A model generated the notes under the pieces. That model did not search any database. It was given only the letters and a program-made list of their open reading frames with translations, and was not told where the DNA came from. Made by a program: the position numbers and the translations under genes. Of a DNA stretch of 5,775 nt, positions 1-4,219 are shown in pieces. Position 1 is the stretch's first letter. Every line of letters starts with the position of its first letter. Source of the stretch: an uncultured bacterium (GTDB taxonomy: Bacteria > Pseudomonadota > Gammaproteobacteria > Burkholderiales > Burkholderiaceae_D); assembly GCA_903872555.1 (NCBI GenBank), contig CAIQLE010000009.1:1-5775 (forward strand), given 5' to 3'.

Positions 1-79
1 AATTTTTTTAATGATACGGCGACCACCGAGATCTACACAGGCGAAGACACTCTTTCCCTACACGACGCTCTTCCGATCT
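1..79 (+). other. Illumina P5/TruSeq adapter with i5 index, sequencing artefact
   Basis: Not genomic. Positions 10-38 are the Illumina P5 flow-cell sequence (AATGATACGGCGACC onward). Positions 39-46 are an 8-base index, AGGCGAAG, which I recall as TruSeq i5 D505. Positions 47-79 are the TruSeq Read 1 primer, ending in GCTCTTCCGATCT. Bases 1-9 (AATTTTTTT) fit the homopolymer seen when a read runs past the adapter end, here shown as its reverse complement. The insert begins at about position 80. The arrangement is what short-insert read-through in Read 2 gives when untrimmed reads are assembled. It should be trimmed, and it marks this side as a contig end. Confidence 0.98.
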
Positions 80-80
80 G

Positions 81-260
81 GTGATTGGCGGTAAATTTGA
101 TAAATCCACGCCGCCTGAGCATGGTGAATTGATCGCTAAATCCATACCCGGCGCACGCTATGTTGAGTTACACGCTGCCCATCTCTCGAACTGGGAAGCA
201 GCCCAGGCCTTTACTCAGCAGTTGCTGAATTTCCTACTGAACCAGCATGCGCATCACTGA
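81..260 (+). CDS. pcaD: 3-oxoadipate enol-lactonase, C-terminal fragment (5' end missing)
   Basis: The final 59 codons of an alpha/beta-hydrolase survive; the rest is cut off by the adapter junction at the contig end, not by a mutation. The fragment opens VIGGKFDKSTPPEHG, matching the strand-and-turn that carries the catalytic Asp (residue 7 of the fragment) and the TPP loop. It then has ELHAAHLSNWE around residues 29-39, the conserved segment with the catalytic His (residue 34) in 3-oxoadipate enol-lactonases. The nucleophile Ser would lie in the missing part. The family hydrolyses 3-oxoadipate enol-lactone to 3-oxoadipate in the cytoplasm during protocatechuate breakdown. pcaC, encoding the preceding enzymatic step, follows 104 nt downstream, which supports PcaD over other alpha/beta-hydrolases. 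A related lactonase/esterase cannot be excluded from 59 residues. Confidence 0.88.
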   Translation: MIGGKFDKSTPPEHGELIAKSIPGARYVELHAAHLSNWEAAQAFTQQLLNFLLNQHAHH

Positions 261-274
261 GACGATTGAAAAAA

Positions 275-326
275 TAGAATCAATACGTTGAATAAATACA
301 TTGCATAAATACGTTGAATAAATAAG
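275..326 (+). repeat. Four 13-bp A+T-rich tandem repeats between pcaD and pcaC
   Basis: Four contiguous 13-bp units are read directly: TAGAATCAATACG (275-287), TTGAATAAATACA (288-300), TTGCATAAATACG (301-313) and TTGAATAAATAAG (314-326). Seen differently, the 17-mer AATACGTTGAATAAATA occurs exactly at 282-298 and 308-324. They lie in the 104-nt pcaD-pcaC spacer, far more A+T-rich than the flanking genes. A 13-bp period is not an exact multiple of the DNA helical turn. Function is unknown: slipped-strand duplication or a binding-site array are both possible. Confidence 0.85.
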
Positions 327-364
327 TCGAAAAATTAATTCGATCAACCAGGACGAATCACGAC

Positions 365-757
365 ATGGATGAAAAAGAACGTTTCGAAGCAGGCATGAAA
401 GTACGTCGTGCCGTGCTGGGCGATGCACACGTCGATCGTGCACAGGCCAATCGCACTGACTTCACCCATGAATTTCAAGACCTGATCACGCGCTATGCCT
501 GGGGCGATATCTGGACCCGTCCCGGTCTGTCGCGCCACACACGCAGCCTGATGACGATCTGCATGATGGTTGCGCTCAACCGTGAAGAAGAGCTGAAGCT
601 GCATTTGCGCGCCGCCGCCAACAATGGCGTGACACGGGATGAGATCAAAGAAGCCTTGTTGCAGACGGCGATTTATTGCGGTGTGCCCGCCGCTAATTCC
701 GCCTTTGCACTGGCGCAGAAATTATTTGCAGACATGGACGGCGCAGCACAGGCCTGA
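365..757 (+). CDS. pcaC: 4-carboxymuconolactone decarboxylase
   Basis: This 130-residue protein has the usual length of stand-alone PcaC. The enzyme decarboxylates 4-carboxymuconolactone to 3-oxoadipate enol-lactone, the substrate of PcaD, in the cytoplasmic protocatechuate branch of the beta-ketoadipate pathway. Visible family signatures are EFQDLITRYAWGDIW (36-50), RPGLSRHTRSL (52-62), an ICMMVALNREEELKLH helix (65-80) and NNGVTRDEIKEAL (86-98), followed by QTAIYCGVPAAN (100-111). It lacks the CxxC of AhpD-like relatives, as expected for PcaC. The ATG at 365 has CAGGACG about 9 nt upstream. It follows the pcaD fragment on the same strand, so co-transcription is likely, but the 104-nt repeat-bearing spacer is wide for a pca operon. 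Its stop lies 15 nt from the end of the convergent minus-strand gene, with no clear terminator between. Confidence 0.96.
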   Translation: MDEKERFEAGMKVRRAVLGDAHVDRAQANRTDFTHEFQDLITRYAWGDIWTRPGLSRHTRSLMTICMMVALNREEELKLHLRAAANNGVTRDEIKEALLQTAIYCGVPAANSAFALAQKLFADMDGAAQA

Positions 758-772
758 TAGCTATCCTGATGC

Positions 773-1348
773 TTACTCTATGCTCAGTTGTGGCAGCCAG
801 TTCGAACCGGGATCAGCATCAAAAAAATCCTTGTCCTGCAAAGGACGCTTGCGCTGATCCGGCGGCATGATGTCGGGTGCAATAAAGGGCGCCATATCGA
901 CTTCATGTAATTCACCCACGATACGATTGCCCTGCCAGTGCATTTTGTAATACAGGCCGTCGAAGGGATTTAAATGCAATCCCTTAGGCTTGGTGCGCAT
1001 GAACATCAGCGCATATTCCAGCGGCAGCAGATCATCTTCACTGATCAGGGCTTCTTCATTATGCACCGGGAACCAGCACAGTCTTTGTGCACTGCCGGTC
1101 AGACATAAGAAGGGGCGCATCGCCAGAAAATAGTCTTCCATTTTTTCTGACATCGCTATGCGGAAGGCCATCTTGCCATTGCCGCCATCGGAAAAAATCA
1201 CATGGCCCAGTACTTGCCGTTCGCCTGCGGCATTCGACAGCACTATCTCATGTTTCCCACTCAGGCTGGCCGCACTGGCCGTTAGCGTCAGACTGTAGCA
1301 ACTCAGACAAAACAGGCTGGTCAGCACGTATCTCAGGAAGGTATTCAT
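773..1348 (-). CDS. Secreted protein of unknown function
   Basis: I do not recognise this 191-residue protein. It begins with a plausible Sec signal peptide: one Arg at position 6, a hydrophobic core at about 7-22, and Ala/Ser-rich candidate cleavage sites near ASA/SAA at 24-27. No good lipobox surrounds Cys14 or Cys17. The predicted mature part (about 165 residues) is mixed polar and aromatic, with Cys82 and Cys91 in a FLCLTGSAQRLCWF segment that could form a disulfide in the periplasm. The C-terminal third contains LNPFDGLYYKMHWQGNRIVG (126-145) and a charged, Pro-rich tail. No catalytic motif is apparent. The start is the ATG at 1348, with a weak AGAGA-like ribosome site upstream. It is transcribed alone, convergent with pcaC and divergent from the panE-like gene. 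Coding status rests on the long frame plus signal peptide. Confidence 0.8.
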   Translation of the reverse strand: MNTFLRYVLTSLFCLSCYSLTLTASAASLSGKHEIVLSNAAGERQVLGHVIFSDGGNGKMAFRIAMSEKMEDYFLAMRPFLCLTGSAQRLCWFPVHNEEALISEDDLLPLEYALMFMRTKPKGLHLNPFDGLYYKMHWQGNRIVGELHEVDMAPFIAPDIMPPDQRKRPLQDKDFFDADPGSNWLPQLSIE

Positions 1349-1519
1349 CTCGGGTCTCTTTTGCGCCTCAGGGCAGTCTGTTGTGATGATCTGAATGATG
1401 GTACGAGTATACGATGCCTGATACCGATCTTCACATCAGCGTAGGGTGCATGGCTTCAGGTATAGTCGCTGCTTACTAAAATAGCCATAATCAGGGCAAA
1501 TTTTTTCAGAGGAGGCAGG
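1349..1519. promoter_or_regulatory. Divergent promoter region, hypothetical gene and panE-like gene
   Basis: This 171-nt spacer must serve both outward-facing genes. On the minus strand TATACT (complement of 1406-1411) is a 5/6 match to the -10 consensus and would give a leader of about 50 nt, but no convincing -35 sits upstream. On the plus strand, TAAAAT (1477-1482) and CATAAT (1486-1491) are possible -10 elements, each with a poor -35. A strong ribosome site, AGGAGG at 1510-1515, lies only 4 nt before the ATG at 1520. No operator-like palindrome stands out. The individual promoter elements are weak guesses. Confidence 0.4.
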
Positions 1520-2443
1520 ATGTCGTCGGTCAGTCATTCAGATCAGCGCTTCGCGGTGATGGGAGCAGGTTCGGTGGGTTGCTACTTTGGCGGCATGCTG
1601 GCACGCGCTGGTTTTCCGGTCACACTGATTGGCCGTGCCAGTCATGTCGATGCCATACGCGAGCACGGGCTTTTGCTGGATACACAGAGCTTCACTGAGC
1701 ATGTGAAGCTCGATGCCAGCACAGAGCTCAGTGCCCTTGCTGGCGCTCGTGTGGTGCTGTTTTGCGTGAAGTCTACCGACACAGAACATGCCGCACGTCA
1801 GATGCGGCCTTTTCTTGCGCCGGATTGTGTGGTGCTGTCCTTGCAAAACGGAGTGGAGAATGCAGAAATTCTTCAGCGGGTTTTGCCGCAGCGCGTCATA
1901 CCGGCAGTCGTTTATGTGGCCACCGAAATGGCGGGACCCGGCCACCTCAAACATCATGGCCGTGGTGAGCTGGTGATAGGTGATTCACCTGAGAGCGCAC
2001 ACATCGCTGCCTGCTTTGCAGAGGCCGCTGTGCAGGTGGATGTGTCTCAGAACGTGATGGGCGCTCTATGGGCCAAGCTGATCGTCAATTGCGCTTACAA
2101 CGCGCTGTCAGCGATTGCCCAGCAGCCGTATGGCAAACTGGTGCAGGTTGAGGGCGTGACGGATCTCATGAAGAGCGCCGTCGATGAATGTCTGCAGGTG
2201 GCGCAGGCAGACGGTGTGCTTGTGCCAGGTGACAGTTATGAGGCTGTGCAGCGGATTGCACAGACCATGTCGACCCAGTACTCATCAACAGCGCAAGATG
2301 TGGCGCGCGGTAAGCCGAGTGAGATCGATTATCTGAACGGCTATGTGTTCAGGCGCGGCGCGGCGTTGGGTATACCCACGCCGGTCAATCATGCCCTGCT
2401 GACCTTGGTGAAACTGATATCAAAAAATAAAACAGATAAATAG
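1520..2443 (+). CDS. panE: 2-dehydropantoate 2-reductase (ketopantoate reductase family)
   Basis: The 307-residue length is typical of the family. The N-terminal Rossmann domain starts with MGAGSVGCYFGG (14-25), whose GxGxxG binds NADPH; Arg39 in LIGRA suits 2'-phosphate recognition. FCVKSTD (81-87) and SLQNGVEN (107-114, with Asn110) match conserved cofactor/substrate loops. The C-terminal helical domain has WAKLIVNCAYNALSAI (184-199), where Lys186 aligns with the catalytic Lys, Ser255/256, and SEIDYLNGYV (267-276) with the conserved Glu268. The reaction is NADPH reduction of ketopantoate to pantoate in pantothenate/CoA synthesis. Paralogues acting on other 2-oxoacids share these motifs, and no other pan gene is nearby, so the physiological substrate is inferred. 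It is followed after 8 nt by the cupin gene, so the two are probably one operon. Confidence 0.88.
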   Translation: MSSVSHSDQRFAVMGAGSVGCYFGGMLARAGFPVTLIGRASHVDAIREHGLLLDTQSFTEHVKLDASTELSALAGARVVLFCVKSTDTEHAARQMRPFLAPDCVVLSLQNGVENAEILQRVLPQRVIPAVVYVATEMAGPGHLKHHGRGELVIGDSPESAHIAACFAEAAVQVDVSQNVMGALWAKLIVNCAYNALSAIAQQPYGKLVQVEGVTDLMKSAVDECLQVAQADGVLVPGDSYEAVQRIAQTMSTQYSSTAQDVARGKPSEIDYLNGYVFRRGAALGIPTPVNHALLTLVKLISKNKTDK

Positions 2444-2451
2444 GAGACAAC

Positions 2452-2718
2452 ATGAACAGCGAAGAATTTACGCAGCAGTTGCACAACGAGGGATTTGGTA
2501 CGGTAGTGAAGGTCGAGCGTGAGCCGAATGGCTCCATGGACTTGCACAGTCATCCTTTTGAAGCCAAAGCGCTGATACTCGAAGGCGAGATCACCATCAC
2601 CGCCGAAGGCAAGACCCGGCATTGCCTGCCGGGTGATATCTTCCAACTGGCAGCCCATGTGCCGCATACAGAAAGCTATGGACCTCAGGGTGTGAGCTAT
2701 CTGGCAGGAAGAAAGTAA
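2452..2718 (+). CDS. Small single-domain cupin protein
   Basis: This 88-residue protein is essentially one cupin beta-barrel. Motif 1 runs from Gly27 through LHSHPFEAKALILEGE (31-46): His32, His34 and Glu37 are candidate metal ligands, with Gly45 at the turn. Motif 2 is PGDIFQLAAHVPH (60-72), giving His72 as the fourth ligand and an extra His69. All four canonical metal positions are thus filled, although the His-to-Glu spacing is slightly short, so metal binding is plausible. Enzyme, isomerase or sensor roles cannot be told apart from this domain alone. The ATG follows TAGGAGACAAC, so its ribosome site overlaps the stop of the panE-like gene, which points to translational coupling. No DNA-binding domain is fused to it. 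Confidence 0.9.
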   Translation: MNSEEFTQQLHNEGFGTVVKVEREPNGSMDLHSHPFEAKALILEGEITITAEGKTRHCLPGDIFQLAAHVPHTESYGPQGVSYLAGRK

Positions 2719-2733
2719 ATCCTGCAGCTGAAC

Positions 2734-2760
2734 TTAGCGCAGAGGTTTACTTTGCGCTAA
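2734..2760 (+). terminator. Hairpin between convergent cupin and CMD genes, terminator-like but atypical
   Basis: TTAGCGCAGAG (2734-2744) pairs with CTTTGCGCTAA (2750-2760) around a 5-nt GTTTA loop. This gives an 11-bp stem with one G-U wobble when read as plus-strand RNA; on the minus strand that pair becomes a mismatch. It begins 15 nt after the cupin stop, where a terminator for panE-cupin would be expected. However, it is followed by AAAAAATCTT instead of a T-tract, so intrinsic termination would be weak. Transcript 3'-end protection is another possible role. Confidence 0.45.
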
Positions 2761-2779
2761 AAAATCTTGCGCCTATATT

Positions 2780-3133
2780 TTATTGTCCTTCAGTGAATTC
2801 GTCGTAAGCCTTGAGCGTATGGGTGGCATACATCATGGACGGGCCGCCGCCCATATAGACTGCGGTGGCCAGCACTTCTTCCAGCTCCGCACGTGTCGTT
2901 CCTAATTTGACCAGCGCCTGCACGTGGAAGCCTATGCAGTCATCGCAACGGCAGGCAATCGCAATCCCCAGCGCCACTAATTCCCGTGTTTTTTTGTCGA
3001 GCGCACCTTCGCGTGTGCCGACAGCAGCCAGTTGTGCGAATGCATTCATCAGATCCGGTTGCGTCTGGCGCAGACCGTTCATGCGCGTGGCCACGCCACG
3101 TGTGAGATCTTTGTAATCGGGTAGGGCACTCAT
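2780..3133 (-). CDS. Carboxymuconolactone decarboxylase family protein, AhpD-like CxxC type
   Basis: The 117-residue protein has the AhpD-type signature: Glu51 in TRELVALGIAIA (49-60), then CRCDDCIGFH (61-70), with the CxxC pair Cys63/Cys66 and His70, and finally VLATAVYMGGGPSMMYATH (88-105). Such proteins are peroxidase/disulfide-reductase-like, using the CxxC for thiol chemistry; the precise substrate is unknown. It differs from PcaC in this window, which lacks CxxC. I place the start at the ATG at 3133, not the in-frame ATG at 3142. AGGAGA (complement of 3143-3148) touches the upstream ATG with no spacer but lies 9 nt from the second. The gene is monocistronic: a terminator lies upstream, and a promoter with an FNR-like palindrome precedes it. 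That would suit a redox protein induced at low oxygen, which is inference. Confidence 0.92.
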   Translation of the reverse strand: MSALPDYKDLTRGVATRMNGLRQTQPDLMNAFAQLAAVGTREGALDKKTRELVALGIAIACRCDDCIGFHVQALVKLGTTRAELEEVLATAVYMGGGPSMMYATHTLKAYDEFTEGQ

Positions 3134-3160
3134 GCGCGACATTCTCCTGATGATGGTTAA

Positions 3161-3210
3161 TGAGGCCAGTATTTTCTTTATGCAATTTTTTAACTTTGAC
3201 TCAAGTCAAA
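3161..3210 (-). promoter_or_regulatory. Promoter of CMD-family gene with FNR/ANR-like palindrome at -41.5
   Basis: Positions 3195-3210 form a perfect inverted repeat, TTTGACT-CA-AGTCAAA. Its core TTGAC-N4-GTCAA resembles the FNR/ANR/FixK-class consensus TTGAT-N4-ATCAA. On the minus strand AATACT (complement of 3168-3173) is a 4/6 match to a -10 element and predicts transcription from about 3161. The palindrome centre (3202.5) then falls exactly at -41.5, the class II activator geometry for this regulator family. This leaves a leader of about 28 nt to the ATG at 3133. The half sites carry C where FNR prefers T, so a different CRP/FNR-family member could be the ligand. The TTGACT half could also simply act as a -35 element. 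Confidence 0.5.
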
Positions 3211-3242
3211 AAAAACGGGAACCTGAAGCGGTTCCCGTTTTT
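3208..3242 (-). terminator. Rho-independent terminator of the carbonic-anhydrase-like gene
   Basis: CGGGAACC (3216-3223) and GGTTCCCG (3230-3237) form a perfect 8-bp G+C-rich stem with a TGAAGC loop. On the minus strand the hairpin is followed by eight T residues (complement of 3208-3215). On the plus strand five T residues follow, so the structure is symmetric. It lies about 20 nt beyond the stop of the minus-strand gene ending at 3264, the only gene reading into it. Its T-tract overlaps the last bases of the FNR-like palindrome of the next gene, so the two minus-strand genes are separate transcription units packed with no free space. Confidence 0.93.
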
Positions 3243-3263
3243 ATTGGATGAACTCAGTTGAGA

Positions 3264-3866
3264 TCAGCCGATCAGATCAACCCGGCCGCTCAGGTCCATG
3301 ATGCCGGTAATGACACTCAGCTTAGGATGGCGCTCATTGACTTCCTTGCGGAAGGTCATGAGTGCTTCTGCATGCGACATGGTTTCGATTTCTTTTTCCG
3401 AGACCTTGTCGGCACCGAATGCCAGCTTGGCTGCGCCGCAGTCGCGGTGCGAGAGTGCCACCACGCGCTTGATGTGATGCAGACCCACCGTGATGTCCAG
3501 GTTGTCCCAGAAGGTTTTGTGCCAGGGAGCGAATTTAGGATGCACGGCACCTAGCGGGCCACCGGCCATCACAAAGTGACTGTAGTTGTCACCCAGCTTT
3601 TCGCGGTCCACGCCGGACAACAGACCCATGTATTGCCAGCTCAGCGTAGTGAAGCGCGGGTCTATGCAGTTGACCAGCATCGCTTCATAGTTGCCTCCGC
3701 CCGCCATGGAACGGCCAGGCACGAAGCCCATCATGCCACCAGCGACCACCGCTGCGCCAGCGGCCAGAAATTGACGGCGCGATGTGGACGCAGGTGCCGG
3801 GCTGCAGCACGGGCAACCAGACTGATGTAATTCTTCATCGAGTGTTGCGATGATTTTGTCGGACAT
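3264..3866 (-). CDS. Tat-exported beta-carbonic-anhydrase-like protein
   Basis: The 200-residue protein carries a twin-arginine signal, STSRRQFLAAGAA (27-39), followed by an Ala/Gly/Val-rich core, so export of the folded protein to the periplasm is likely. The beta-carbonic-anhydrase zinc motifs are intact: NCIDPR (66-71; Cys67, Asp69, Arg71) and SHRDCGAAK (139-147; His140, Cys143). The usual RNAGN segment is replaced by VMAGGPLGA (99-107), so activity (CO2 hydration) is plausible but uncertain. An unusually long n-region precedes the RR pair and includes CPCC (18-21), which could bind metal or an assembly partner. The start is the ATG at 3866, because the AAAGGAG ribosome site (complement of 3873-3879) lies 6 nt before it and inside any extension to the upstream ATG at 3890. 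It is divergent from the His-rich protein gene at 4220. Confidence 0.85.
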   Translation of the reverse strand: MSDKIIATLDEELHQSGCPCCSPAPASTSRRQFLAAGAAVVAGGMMGFVPGRSMAGGGNYEAMLVNCIDPRFTTLSWQYMGLLSGVDREKLGDNYSHFVMAGGPLGAVHPKFAPWHKTFWDNLDITVGLHHIKRVVALSHRDCGAAKLAFGADKVSEKEIETMSHAEALMTFRKEVNERHPKLSVITGIMDLSGRVDLIG

Positions 3867-4219
3867 GTGGTTCTCCTTTGATAACAACACCGCTGAGCGT
3901 CAGACTATGCTTCTGCCCTGCCATGCTAATTTAAATGTCAAAACGATATGAATACCGCTGATAGCGGATTAAATTCCATGCAATCTAGTGTATCGAAAGT
4001 AGTCTTGTAATTCTTTAGTCCGGCATATGAAATTTTTTTAACTCAGGCCTCCAGAAAATCGTGCCCGGTTCGATAATGTATGACGAAGCTTTGCAATTGC
4101 AGGCTCGGCTCAGAGCTGACCTGTGATATCAGTTTTGATAGCTCTATTAGTTTTTTAATAATGATTGTCGTGCTTGCACCAAGCCGGCCATTGGCGTTCA
4201 ACTTGTGAGGACAGCCACC
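3867..4219. other. Divergent intergenic region, carbonic-anhydrase-like gene and His-rich protein gene
   Basis: This 353-nt A+T-rich region holds no convincing gene on either strand. It contains the ribosome sites of both flanking genes, the plus-strand promoter candidate at 4135-4162, and two short palindromes: CCGCT-GAT-AGCGG (3955-3967) and GCAATTGC (4093-4100). On the minus strand TTGACA (complement of 3936-3941) is a perfect -35 hexamer, but no acceptable -10 sits 16-18 nt downstream. The promoter of the carbonic-anhydrase-like gene is therefore not resolved. Confidence 0.6.
4135..4162 (+). promoter_or_regulatory. Sigma70-like promoter for the His-rich NTF2-domain gene
   Basis: TTGATA (4135-4140, 5/6 to the -35 consensus) and AATAAT (4157-4162, 5/6 to the -10) are separated by 16 nt. 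The predicted start near 4169 leaves a leader of about 50 nt before the ATG at 4220. It is the best-spaced pair in the intergenic region. The A+T-rich spacer with a T6 run would suit a vegetative promoter. No operator is recognised next to it. Confidence 0.5.

Noticed and set aside
756..765. Perfect palindrome GATAGCTATC spanning the pcaC stop, as terminator
   Set aside because: Five base pairs per arm, no loop and no T-tract on either strand; too weak for termination and likely chance.
1538..1957. 139-residue minus-strand open frame inside the panE-like gene
   Set aside because: Fully antisense to conserved ketopantoate-reductase motifs; no family signature of its own.
3936..3941. Minus-strand TTGACA as -35 for the carbonic-anhydrase-like gene
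   Set aside because: Perfect hexamer, but no acceptable -10 at 16-18 nt; not enough to call a promoter.
4157..4169. Fur-box-like AATAATGATTGTC upstream of the His-rich protein gene
   Set aside because: Only part of the Fur consensus is matched and the second half is missing; explained better as the -10 region.
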